Shown here piece by piece: positions 13,522-20,824 of a stretch of DNA of 21,317 nt. The DNA is taken from the IMG/VR virus record IMGVR_UViG_3300042566_000071, positions 1 through 21,317 of that record; one strand, written 5' to 3'. Under the pieces are notes generated by a model. That model did not search any database. It saw only the letters and a program-made list of their open reading frames with translations, and was not told where the DNA came from. Each line of letters opens with the position of its first letter. Within the stretch, counting starts at the first letter, position 1. Source of the stretch: a virus. Made by a program: the position numbers and the translations under genes.

Positions 13522-13550
13522 GTTATACCCCATTATGGGGCGGAAGTAAA
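13522..13550 (-). promoter_or_regulatory. Candidate early promoter for the primase, with embedded palindrome
   Basis: On the minus strand TTTACT (13545-13550), a 17-base spacer ending ATGGGG, and TATAAC (13522-13527) resemble the promoter at 4825-4853 (GGGG directly before TATA). The spacer contains a 13-base palindrome CCCCATAATGGGG (13528-13540). Transcription would start close to the primase ATG at 13515. Confidence 0.5.
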
Positions 13551-13555
13551 GGGAT

Positions 13556-14023
13556 TTATTGAAAAAACTTTAATATCATTGGAAGTATCTTGGTTATGAT
13601 TGCACCAAGAACAATACCACCACCAATCATAATATACTTGGTTTTTTCCAAATTGTCAATACGTTTTTTGTTTTTTTCTTCTTCTTTATCAATCGATTCT
13701 TTGAGTTCTTTGATCGATGTCATGATCTTAACTTCAGTTTGGTCAACTTTATCTGAGAGTTCTCTCGTTGTAGTTGTGATGCGAGAGTGAAGTTCTTTAT
13801 TGTTTTCAGTTGATTCTCTACGATGGACTTCCATCGCATCGTAGAGATCTTGATTTACATTTTCTTGTCCGCTTAGTTTTAAATCGTGCACGGCAAGCAT
13901 TTTATTGATTGAGTTAGAAACATCGGTCATCTTTTCTATTACGGTATCCAGACGAGCGAACACGACCTGCATTTGTTTCAGGTCGTGCTCTAGAATTGCG
14001 ACTTTAGTTTCTAACTCCGCCAT
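13556..14023 (-). CDS. Coiled-coil protein with C-terminal membrane anchor, 155 aa
   Basis: Residues 1-125 are almost entirely charged helix with hydrophobic heptads (ELETKVAILEHDLKQMQVVF and later RELSDKVDQTEVKIMTSIKE), so a coiled coil is likely. Residues 130-154 form one membrane helix (YIMIGGGIVLGAIITKILPM and onward) with Lys and Phe at the end. A tail-anchored coiled coil beside an endolysin could be a lysis accessory, for example spanin- or antiholin-like, but it has no lipobox or signal peptide and this is inference. It may equally be a structural or membrane-associated protein. It directly follows the EF-hand gene with no gap. Confidence 0.75.
   Translation of the reverse strand: MAELETKVAILEHDLKQMQVVFARLDTVIEKMTDVSNSINKMLAVHDLKLSGQENVNQDLYDAMEVHRRESTENNKELHSRITTTTRELSDKVDQTEVKIMTSIKELKESIDKEEEKNKKRIDNLEKTKYIMIGGGIVLGAIITKILPMILKFFQ
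13631..13659 (-). promoter_or_regulatory. Candidate sigma70 promoter inside the coiled-coil gene
   Basis: On the minus strand a perfect TTGACA (13654-13659), a 17-base spacer and TATATT (13631-13636, one mismatch) lie about 110 bases upstream of the primase ATG. They are in coding sequence for the hinge before the membrane helix. It could reinforce primase expression; lacking the shared GGGG element, it is less convincing. Confidence 0.4.
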
Positions 14024-14209
14024 TTACTTTGCTTTTGGTTTGCGGATTTTCTTGACTACTTTTTTGACAATCGCTACTTCTGCTTCTGCCTTGTCGACAA
14101 CGGCAGTAAGTTCAGCAACGTCTATTTTGCCATCTTTGTTTGTATCTGCAAAACCGAATAGAGTTTTGATGAGTTCTTTAATTTTGTTAAACATATCTGT
14201 TATCCCCAT
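14024..14209 (-). CDS. EF-hand protein, 61 aa
   Basis: A short helix (MFNKIKELIKTLFGF) is followed by a textbook EF-hand calcium loop, DTNKDGKIDVAE at residues 22-33, with D22, N24, D26, I29, D30 and the bidentate E33 all in place, and a second helix (LTAVVDKAEAEVAIVKKV). The C-terminus is very basic (KKIRKPKAK). A single EF-hand in such a small protein would probably work as a dimer. It overlaps the endolysin stop by 10 bases and abuts the coiled-coil gene, so it sits inside the lysis cassette. Sensing or sequestering calcium near the envelope is a reasonable hypothesis; the dockerin-like loop could also mediate binding. Confidence 0.75.
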   Translation of the reverse strand: MGITDMFNKIKELIKTLFGFADTNKDGKIDVAELTAVVDKAEAEVAIVKKVVKKIRKPKAK

Positions 14210-15384
14210 GCTGCGAATTGTTTTGTTTTCTTAATACGATCATCTAGACCATGCGTACCACCGTTTACACGACGAGTAATCTGACCTATAACTGCATCGG
14301 TAACACCCTTGTCAGCGATTGCGAACAGACCGTTCTTATTGAAGAACCATAGTGCTGATTCGAATGCCAGTTCGGTTGCAACGATGTCTGGATTGGTTAG
14401 AACATCAGGACGACCAACCGACTGCGAGAATGCAGTATAGTTGTCCTTACCAGTTAACTGAATTGGTCCACGACCACGGAACTTATACCCATCACCTGAA
14501 GATTCTGGACCATTGCCCATACGATTAGCATAGACCTTGTTGGCAATCTTCTCTGGTTTACGAGCGTAACCAGCAGTCGATGCGATTGTTGGGAAGTATT
14601 TTTTAAAGATGCCATTCAGACCCTTGTCTGAGTAGTTTAGGTTCTCCGAGAATACCTTAAAGTTGCCCGACTCGTGAGCACACTGTCCAAAGAAGTGTGC
14701 AGCTTGTGCAGATGACAGTTTGTAGTAACCCTTGGCACTTACATAAGTTCCTGGTCCCCACTTACCATCAGCAGTAATACCACACTTAGTTTGAAGTGCT
14801 TCCATTGGACCAAGTCCAGCAGTAGATGCTACCTTTGGTGCTGCCTTTGGTGCTGCCTTGACAACCTTTGCTGCTTGAACAACAGGAGCACCTGCTTCTC
14901 TTGTAGTTGAAGGATCGAAGTCAGCAACAGGAGTATACTTTGTGCCACCTGCCTTGGACTTGGTAGCAACCAGACGCTGCTTGCGGTTTCCACCTTCCTT
15001 CTTAATTGAAGCATGGACCCAACCAGAGTTCTTGTCACCAGCAGCATAGAATTCTAGGATGACTTGGTCAAACTCTAGATTATCAGCAACCCAGTCAGCA
15101 ACTTTCTTGTTGTCAACACCCTTGACTTCAAAGTCAATTGCTTGACCATTAACGTGCTGGGATGTTTTCGAACCACCAACTGCCTTATTGACTAGTGGTG
15201 CACGATATGAGGAGTTGATTGTTACTGGACCAAACTTAGCACGAACAGGTTCGAGAATCTTTTCGCAACAGTAGCGCATGTTCTCAATATGCTCAGCAGT
15301 TGGTGTGTTAGGAATGCCAAGACGCTTTGCGGTTGGCGAGACGGTCATTTCCTCTAGGGCAAAATGTTCAGTTAGTTTTGTCAT
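14200..15384 (-). CDS. Two-enzyme endolysin: M15 peptidase plus GH19
   Basis: The N-terminal domain (residues 1-130) is an M15A-type zinc peptidase: Zn ligands H77 and D84 in SQHVNGQAIDF and H124 in GWVHAS, preceded by SSYRAP. A linker rich in Ala, Pro, Lys and Val spans about 160-190. The C-terminal domain (193-394) is a glycoside hydrolase family 19 enzyme: AHESG with catalytic E238, FSENLNYS with E247, then YKFRGRGPIQLTG (300-312) and a closing RRVNGGTHGLDDR. Together they would cut both the peptide stem and the glycan of peptidoglycan. The ATG follows AAGGGG by 6 bases. The upstream neighbour is a holin-like membrane protein. No signal peptide is visible, so export depends on a holin. Confidence 0.93.
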   Translation of the reverse strand: MTKLTEHFALEEMTVSPTAKRLGIPNTPTAEHIENMRYCCEKILEPVRAKFGPVTINSSYRAPLVNKAVGGSKTSQHVNGQAIDFEVKGVDNKKVADWVADNLEFDQVILEFYAAGDKNSGWVHASIKKEGGNRKQRLVATKSKAGGTKYTPVADFDPSTTREAGAPVVQAAKVVKAAPKAAPKVASTAGLGPMEALQTKCGITADGKWGPGTYVSAKGYYKLSSAQAAHFFGQCAHESGNFKVFSENLNYSDKGLNGIFKKYFPTIASTAGYARKPEKIANKVYANRMGNGPESSGDGYKFRGRGPIQLTGKDNYTAFSQSVGRPDVLTNPDIVATELAFESALWFFNKNGLFAIADKGVTDAVIGQITRRVNGGTHGLDDRIKKTKQFAAWG

Positions 15385-15394
15385 ATATTACCCC

Positions 15395-15850
15395 TTAAAA
15401 TGGACCGAAGTCGTCGTCGCTGTCTTTATACTTATCGATCGCTGCCATCAGTTTGATTTCAGTATCTGCCTCGATCGACTCTGCTTTGGCATGTTCAGTG
15501 TGCGCTTCTGCGAGATGCTTATAGTCTGTCTTACCGAGTTCCTGAACCTTGACATTCGGATCGAATTCGGCAACCTTCATATTCATCATCGTAGCGAATG
15601 CGCCAACAAATGCACCGACAATCATCGAGAATGCTGGACCAATAATTTTGAAGATTTCATTGTTATCAATGATATCATTTGGCATGAACATCCCAATCAA
15701 CATCATTACAACAACGGATAGCATAATGGAACCCAAAGTGAGCGCCGCCATCTTCATAATCATGATTTGGACTTTGCCTTTTTCAATCTCTAGTTCCTCT
15801 AGAGTATTGACTTCTTTCGATACCGAAACAAAGTTTAATAATCCCTTCAT
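15395..15850 (-). CDS. Two-helix membrane protein, holin candidate
   Basis: The 151-aa protein has two membrane helices: residues about 30-56 (Met-rich, AALTLGSIMLSVVVMMLIGM) and 67-90 (IFKIIGPAFSMIVGAFVGAF), joined by a short loop, MPNDIIDNNE. Ends are soluble: an N-terminal amphipathic segment and a C-terminal charged tail (AHTEHAKAESIEADTE). Two close helices and position directly before the endolysin fit a class II-like holin, but T4 holin has a different form and no family identity is claimed. It has a perfect late promoter about 100 bases upstream. Confidence 0.6.
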   Translation of the reverse strand: MKGLLNFVSVSKEVNTLEELEIEKGKVQIMIMKMAALTLGSIMLSVVVMMLIGMFMPNDIIDNNEIFKIIGPAFSMIVGAFVGAFATMMNMKVAEFDPNVKVQELGKTDYKHLAEAHTEHAKAESIEADTEIKLMAAIDKYKDSDDDFGPF

Positions 15851-15851
15851 A

Positions 15852-16388
15852 TTATTTCCTTCTTATAATTTTATTCTTTTTGCGCCACTTCTTCTGAGCA
15901 GCTTTTGAAACTCCAGGTTCCGCTTGGTTTGGAATACTTGGATTATTTATACCGATACCAGCAATAGCACCGCCACCGACGCCCATTTCTTCGGCGACAT
16001 ATTCTTTAAATGACAACATTGTATCAGATTCCAATTGTTCTGCGAGAGATTTAGTTTCGTCTTGTTCCATTGTCATATAAAAAATTTCTTCCAGAATGTC
16101 TTCATCATACTCAGCGTTTTCTTTAACAAGTGCTATAGCAGCAGCAAATGACAGGAATCGTTTATTTTCAAATGGAACCTTTTCTATAATTCGCTTCAAC
16201 TTAAAAACCATACGGTGTAGAAGAGTATATGATTCTCTTTCTTCTTCTGTCGCGAGATCTTGTTCTTTCTTAATGACAGCGCCATGCGCATCAATAATAC
16301 CGAGACGATATGCATCAGTATCAGTAAATGCTGTTGTCAACATACGTAAGATACGATATGTTATGATTGCATCGACAAATCTTGCCAT
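15852..16388 (-). CDS. Conserved phage protein, 178 aa, function unknown
   Basis: A mostly helical protein (FVDAIITYRILRMLTTAFTD; LHRMVFKLKRIIEKVPFENK) with an acidic middle (EDILEEIFYMTMEQDE), a glycine-rich stretch (VGGGAIAGIGINN), a PSIPNQAEPGV segment and a strongly basic end (KKWRKKNKIIRRK). Similar proteins with a GAIAG...PGV tail occur in marine T4-like phages near structural genes, from memory, but no function is known to me. The charged tail may bind nucleic acid or be processed in the capsid; this is speculation. It overlaps the upstream gene by TAATG. Confidence 0.7.
   Translation of the reverse strand: MARFVDAIITYRILRMLTTAFTDTDAYRLGIIDAHGAVIKKEQDLATEEERESYTLLHRMVFKLKRIIEKVPFENKRFLSFAAAIALVKENAEYDEDILEEIFYMTMEQDETKSLAEQLESDTMLSFKEYVAEEMGVGGGAIAGIGINNPSIPNQAEPGVSKAAQKKWRKKNKIIRRK
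15944..15951 (-). promoter_or_regulatory. Late promoter TATAAATA inside the 178-aa gene
   Basis: Minus-strand TATAAATA is an exact match to the late box. It encodes the GIN residues in the glycine-rich tail of the upstream protein and would start transcripts near 15938, about 88 bases before the holin-candidate ATG at 15850. This placement suits late expression of the lysis cassette. One perfect box by chance is possible. Confidence 0.5.
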
Positions 16389-16744
16389 TAAATCCCTCTT
16401 AACTTGTTAACGATCGTGCGATCCATAAAAACATCTGGTAACTCACTATCGGTCATTCGGTTTAAAAATACCAGAAATGGTTTAATCAGAGGCATCAAAT
16501 CGGAGAGTTTATAAACTATCATATCTGTCGCTGCTTGATTAAACACATTATATAGAACCAACAAATGATTTATAATAAGACGTTCGTTTAGAACATTAGT
16601 ATTTTCGTATCGTGTTAATAATCTTCGGAGATAAACAAAACGTTTCAAATCTTCCTGTAAATCTGAAATACCAGTACATCCAGGATTATCATAGTGTTTA
16701 ATTGCGAACATTAAAAAAGTTTCTTCATTCAATTCATTAATCAT
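16388..16744 (-). CDS. Conserved hypothetical protein, 118 aa
   Basis: It begins MINELNEETFLMFAIKHYDN, followed by CTGISDLQEDLKRFVYLRRL, then ERLIINHLLVLYNVF and MPLIKPFLVFLNRM. The pattern (FLMFAIKHYDNP, DLKRF.Y.RRLL, ERLI.NH..VLYNVF) resembles a family of small alpha-helical proteins in T4-like marine phages, usually unnamed. The stop overlaps the next start (TAATG) and the start lies one base after the preceding stop. Its location beside virion genes suggests an assembly role, but nothing in the sequence confirms that. Confidence 0.75.
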   Translation of the reverse strand: MINELNEETFLMFAIKHYDNPGCTGISDLQEDLKRFVYLRRLLTRYENTNVLNERLIINHLLVLYNVFNQAATDMIVYKLSDLMPLIKPFLVFLNRMTDSELPDVFMDRTIVNKLRGI

Positions 16745-16745
16745 A

Positions 16746-17198
16746 TTATGATACCGTTGCCGTGCCTCCGAGGAAATACCAATTACTACTTAGATAAATC
16801 AAATTAGCAGTATCACCTGCTGAATTAAACACAATAGAACTATGTCCAATATTAGAACTGATAGTCAAGTTGTGCCCACCACTGTTTGATATCATAGCAA
16901 TAACTTTAACCTGACCTTCTACACCATCTGCGATGGTAAGTGTTCCAGGTCCATCAGGTGAAGTGATTTTAGTTATGAGAGCAGTCGCATTGATAGCACC
17001 CGCAGACGTTAAAGTCTGCGTAGTGCCACTCAATACCAGTTTACTGTTTAAAACCACAGAAACTGGAATACCACCAAACAGATTAGCAATACTTACTTTG
17101 TGATCATATGGTGATGTTGCTGGTTTAACAACATACATCAAGTCTGTAGAAACAAGCGATGACGCTGTTGTCAATGCTGAAAGTTTGCTATCTGCCAT
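16746..17198 (-). CDS. Putative virion/fibre-associated protein, 150 aa
   Basis: The start MADSKLSALTTASSLVSTDL followed by MYVVKP and HKVSIANLF is typical of a module found at the beginning of many phage fibre or decoration proteins. The remainder is Gly/Ser/Thr/Ile-rich beta structure (TLTIADGVEGQVKVI; GGHNLTISSN; NLIYLSSNWYFLGG) resembling the terminal beta-sandwich module of fibre proteins. It is too short to be a full fibre. It follows the 517-aa Gly/Ser/Thr-rich protein by 11 bases, with AAGG as ribosome binding site, and shares its composition. Exposed capsid or tail decoration is likely. Confidence 0.6.
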   Translation of the reverse strand: MADSKLSALTTASSLVSTDLMYVVKPATSPYDHKVSIANLFGGIPVSVVLNSKLVLSGTTQTLTSAGAINATALITKITSPDGPGTLTIADGVEGQVKVIAMISNSGGHNLTISSNIGHSSIVFNSAGDTANLIYLSSNWYFLGGTATVS

Positions 17199-17209
17199 TG
17201 TCTAATGCC

Positions 17210-18763
17210 TTATGCGTCTGGGAATTCAATATCATCAGCAGCATCGCTGGATGCAATAGCATTCTTAGAGAGTGCTACAAGAACTTCGTGCTTCACACGA
17301 CCAGCGTTAGCACCAGTTCCAACTGTACGCAGCACCCAACCAGAGTGAGCGGCAGAAGTACCAGTTTCGCCAGTACCCTTAGCAGCAGTTGCAGTTGCTT
17401 GATCAGCAGATGCTTGGATTTCGAAGTACTGAGCATTGTTACCCGTGCCCGAGATCAGAACGATTGTAAATGGTGTGTATGTTAGACCAGTAGGCGTACC
17501 AGCAGTAGTTGTGAGTGCGCCTCCAGCTTCAGTGGTTAGTGTAAAACCAGTTACGGATGGCGAAGTACCAGTAACAGCAGAAACAGTATAGATAGTTCCT
17601 GTTGCATAATCAGTAATAGTACCAGTTCCACCTAGTGTACCAGTAATTCTAATACGATCACCAGCTGCTAGAGTTGTTGCGGTGCAAGTAAACTCACCAG
17701 CAGTACCAGAGATAGCAACACCAGCAAGAGCAGTACGACCAGCGGCAGCAGACTCCGATGCAGCCAAACGGAACAGACCAGTTGTAAACCCTAGAGCGGA
17801 TACGAAATACGCAGTATCATTAACTAATCCAGTAGCAGAAGCACCACCACCATTGAAATACTTAACTGATTCCGCAGCAACTAAACCATGAGTGGCATAA
17901 GTAAACTTCTCTTCAGCAATAGTAACAGCAGATGTTAGAATAGTGCGCTTTGGTTTTGCAATAGCAACAGTTGGCACAGTTTCATATGAAGAACCAGTAT
18001 TTGTTACTGCGACTGCCGATACTAATCCACCTGAGACGGAAGCAGTTGCAGCAGCAGAAGAACCCCCACCACCAGAGAAGGTAACTGCAGGAACTTCGAG
18101 GTAACGTGTGCCACCTTGAATTAGTGCAACCGAGGCAACATTGTCACCACCAGCAGCGATTTCAGTGTTGTCAACACCAAAGACTTGAGTTGACTGGAAA
18201 TTCGCTGTTGAAACCGAAGCAACAGATGTTGGTTTTTCGCTGATTGTATACTCTTGAGCAGAGAATACAGTAAGAACTGATCCTGGATTCGCATTAATTA
18301 CCGTAGCAACTGTGTCACTAGCAACAGCAGTAGCAATCATTTCCTGATCACCTACACGAACAACATCACCAACTGCAAGAGCAGGATCGAAGTTAGTTCC
18401 GTCACCTGTTAGAGTAGCACGACCGTAATCTAGACTTAGTGTGAAGGTATGTGAAGCACCAACGCCATCAGTAGAGGCAATGATAGTTGGAAAATTGTGA
18501 AGTGCATTTGCTTCCGTTGTTGCAACACTGAAAGTATTGGTAGTAACATTAGTTACAAAATATGTGTCACCATCAGTCAAACCGACTACTTGAGTGCCGC
18601 CGCCATCTGAATAATCTACAGGATCACCAAGTTGGAATGGATGTGCAGCAGAAGTATATACTCCAGCAGCATGTCCAGTTGCACCATTGAATGTGATAGC
18701 AGGTGCAGTAAGAGTTACCGTTCCTGCCGATGTTTTATCGTCTTTATTACCCCATGCGGACAT
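17210..18763 (-). CDS. Gly/Ser/Thr/Ala-rich putative virion structural protein, 517 aa
   Basis: Composition (very high Gly, Ala, Ser, Thr and Val; few charges) and strand-turn patterns indicate a long all-beta protein, the usual make-up of phage virion decoration or fibre proteins. A module of about 50 residues occurs twice (about 37-83 and 287-338): a His, GDPVDY or ESVKYF, a GGG segment, GLTDGDTYFV or GLVNDTAYFV, then a TF/LF-centred end. Another module (YGRATLTGDGTNFDPALAVG) resembles segments in marine phage structural proteins. The start MSAWGNKDDKTS and the C-terminal GRVKHEVLVALS...PDA resemble a recurrent T4-like marine family. AAGGGAG precedes the ATG. Confidence 0.65.
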   Translation of the reverse strand: MSAWGNKDDKTSAGTVTLTAPAITFNGATGHAAGVYTSAAHPFQLGDPVDYSDGGGTQVVGLTDGDTYFVTNVTTNTFSVATTEANALHNFPTIIASTDGVGASHTFTLSLDYGRATLTGDGTNFDPALAVGDVVRVGDQEMIATAVASDTVATVINANPGSVLTVFSAQEYTISEKPTSVASVSTANFQSTQVFGVDNTEIAAGGDNVASVALIQGGTRYLEVPAVTFSGGGGSSAAATASVSGGLVSAVAVTNTGSSYETVPTVAIAKPKRTILTSAVTIAEEKFTYATHGLVAAESVKYFNGGGASATGLVNDTAYFVSALGFTTGLFRLAASESAAAGRTALAGVAISGTAGEFTCTATTLAAGDRIRITGTLGGTGTITDYATGTIYTVSAVTGTSPSVTGFTLTTEAGGALTTTAGTPTGLTYTPFTIVLISGTGNNAQYFEIQASADQATATAAKGTGETGTSAAHSGWVLRTVGTGANAGRVKHEVLVALSKNAIASSDAADDIEFPDA

Positions 18764-20793
18764 TAATTGTCTCCCTTTTTAAATTCTTGATCTACGTGGT
18801 TGAAAAATTCTTTTCTCTTTTCTTCACCAAGTTCCGAGGGAGACTTGATGTTATAATGTTCTAGTGCAGCATCGAACGTGTTCTTGTATGTCTCGTTCAT
18901 TGACTTTACTGCATCAATATCTTCTTTAGTTAGTTTCTTGACTGCCATTGAAATACCCTTATGACGCTTCGACAACTTCTTTTCGAATCGACCTGATGGA
19001 CTGCCAACACCAGCTTCTCTGTATCCTTGCCTCCAAGAAGTCGTGTCAATGGAGTCTTTTGCTTTGTTGATGTAGCGACCTGCAGTTGCTTTCGAGATCT
19101 CATCGACTTGCTCGACTTCTTCTGTAGCAGGAACGCGAACATATTTAGAACCTGGCTTAGCTGTATACTTACGAACAGCGATATCGGTCCCACGCATACG
19201 CTTGGTCATTCTGTCATAATCGCCAGTTTCACGAGCCTTAACATCGTCTTTCTTATTTGCAGAGAGATACTTCAATGCAGCATCCTTTGAGATCTCATCG
19301 ATATTCTCGACTTCTTCTTTGGTAAACTTACCATTGACAAGGTTACCGTGAATGCGTTGAAAATTGCGCTGGTCAGCTCTCAATGCCGATTTGTATCCTT
19401 TCATTCTCTTATTATAATGACGGTCATCATCGTTATCATCTGCATCGCGAATCTCGCGCCATGCTTTGTCTTTATAGTTAATCAGAGTTTTATTTGAAAG
19501 TTCATCGATTGATTCGACTTCTTCTTTATTATACCGTTTTAGAAATTCATTAGCGTGCTTAATAGCAGCTGCTTTTTTTTGCATTGCTTTCTCAGCATCG
19601 AATGTTTTTTGCCATCCTTCTTGACGCTTACGTATACGTTCAGCATCACCCTTCTCAGAATAATCAGCTTCTTCTTTCACGCCACTAGCACGTTCGCGGG
19701 TTTTCTTAGAATCTTCCATGGACTTCTTTGTCACGCGAGTCGCCTTCAGTTCAGCTTCAAGATCCGGATCGATTTCTTCTTTCATACCAGCATTCAGTTT
19801 TTTGGCATGAGCATGTGCAGCCTTGTGCTGGTCAGGAGATGTTTGCTTTGATTGGGTGTCTCCATAAGGAAACGACTTGACAACCTTTGATGTCATCAAT
19901 GCCTGACCCATCGCATCTTTTTTCCCTGTGGGAATTTTTTCGTTGACATGATGTGCATTATTAGCAGTGTGAACAAAATATGTTGCTTCTTCGAGATCGA
20001 CTTCCTCAGTCTGAGATGCCTTTAGTGCAGCAGCAGTTGGTGCGCCTTCGCTTCCAGGTTTACGCATACGCTCACCTGAACCACCCTTAATGCGCTTACG
20101 CTTGGCATGAATGTTATCCCACAGTCCACGCTTTTCTTCGATTGTTTCTTCGTTGGTTTCTTTAGTGGACGAAAACTTCTTTACTGCAGATGATGCAGCG
20201 GCAGATCCAGCGGCACCAGCGATGGCACGAGTAGCAACACCAGCACCTGCGTTTTTAGCAAGTTTTGATGCAATCATTCTACCTGCTACTCCTGCTAATG
20301 CAGCATATTCATTTATAGTTTCTTCGCTCATCTCGCCTTGCATATAGTTGCTGGCGGTCGAGATGTAATCTTCTGCGAGAGTGATTTTCGACTGAACCCA
20401 TTCAGGAAGGTTGGTGTCATCAGAAAGCATATCATGCATACGTTGCGAGTTAGCAATGATTGACTTCAGTTGACCCATTGCCATGTCACCTTCGTAGTCA
20501 TACTCTGTCTTTTCTTTTGCTTCAGTAGCATAAGTTTTAGCACCAGCACGAGCACGATTGAAGATGGCATCGTCACCAAGAACAATAAACATCATCGAGT
20601 TAATGAAGTTTGCCATGACATCACGCTCAGCACCCTGAAGTGTCATACCACCCTGTACCTTGACAATTGCCTTGCGAAGAATCGGAATGGTATTCGCTGG
20701 CATCAGACCAGCGCGAACTAGTTGCTGAAGACGACCATCTAAATCGTGCGATTCAGCAATGACAGTATCTCTGATTGTTTTTTCTAGACTCAT
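18763..20793 (-). CDS. Large internal or prohead-associated protein with three C-terminal repeats, 676 aa
   Basis: The N-terminal part (1-85) resembles, from memory, helical proteins of T4-like marine phages (LQQLVRAGLMPANTIPILRK; a D-rich DDAIFNR). Residues 160-210 are Ala/Gly-rich, and the rest is very charged. Three units of about 65-69 residues begin at 424, 493 and 558 with EEVESIDELS, EEVENIDEIS and EEVEQVDEIS, each followed by a Tyr/Lys helix and a basic segment. LEEA (268-270) resembles the L-x-E recognition of T4 prohead protease, so processing is possible. The start at ATG 20793 follows GAGG by 8 bases and a late promoter; an ATG 72 bases earlier is less likely. DNA binding or packaging inside the head is the best guess. 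Confidence 0.75.
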   Translation of the reverse strand: MSLEKTIRDTVIAESHDLDGRLQQLVRAGLMPANTIPILRKAIVKVQGGMTLQGAERDVMANFINSMMFIVLGDDAIFNRARAGAKTYATEAKEKTEYDYEGDMAMGQLKSIIANSQRMHDMLSDDTNLPEWVQSKITLAEDYISTASNYMQGEMSEETINEYAALAGVAGRMIASKLAKNAGAGVATRAIAGAAGSAAASSAVKKFSSTKETNEETIEEKRGLWDNIHAKRKRIKGGSGERMRKPGSEGAPTAAALKASQTEEVDLEEATYFVHTANNAHHVNEKIPTGKKDAMGQALMTSKVVKSFPYGDTQSKQTSPDQHKAAHAHAKKLNAGMKEEIDPDLEAELKATRVTKKSMEDSKKTRERASGVKEEADYSEKGDAERIRKRQEGWQKTFDAEKAMQKKAAAIKHANEFLKRYNKEEVESIDELSNKTLINYKDKAWREIRDADDNDDDRHYNKRMKGYKSALRADQRNFQRIHGNLVNGKFTKEEVENIDEISKDAALKYLSANKKDDVKARETGDYDRMTKRMRGTDIAVRKYTAKPGSKYVRVPATEEVEQVDEISKATAGRYINKAKDSIDTTSWRQGYREAGVGSPSGRFEKKLSKRHKGISMAVKKLTKEDIDAVKSMNETYKNTFDAALEHYNIKSPSELGEEKRKEFFNHVDQEFKKGDN
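18913..19524 (-). repeat. Three spaced coding repeats in the 676-aa gene
   Basis: Units start at 19524, 19317 and 19122 (going left), about 200 bases apart. Each opens with codons for Glu-Glu-Val-Glu-x-(Ile/Val)-Asp-Glu-(Leu/Ile)-Ser, visible on the plus strand as recurring CGACTTCTTC next to CATCGA. The downstream halves share a basic A/V-R/K-K pattern but are diverged, so the duplications are old. Confidence 0.75.
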
Positions 20794-20816
20794 TGTGATT
20801 CCTCTAATCTTTTCTA

Positions 20817-20824
20817 TATTTATA
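20817..20824 (-). promoter_or_regulatory. T4-type late promoter for the 676-aa gene
   Basis: Minus-strand TATAAATA, an exact match, abuts the Dps stop codon. The predicted start near 20811 lies about 18 bases before the ATG at 20793 and leaves GAGGAATCACA as the ribosome binding site. This supports that start codon and marks the beginning of a late unit. Confidence 0.8.

Noticed and set aside
13528-13540. CCCCATAATGGGG palindrome as a transcription terminator
   Set aside because: The stem would have almost no loop and no U-run follows; it lies in a promoter spacer instead.
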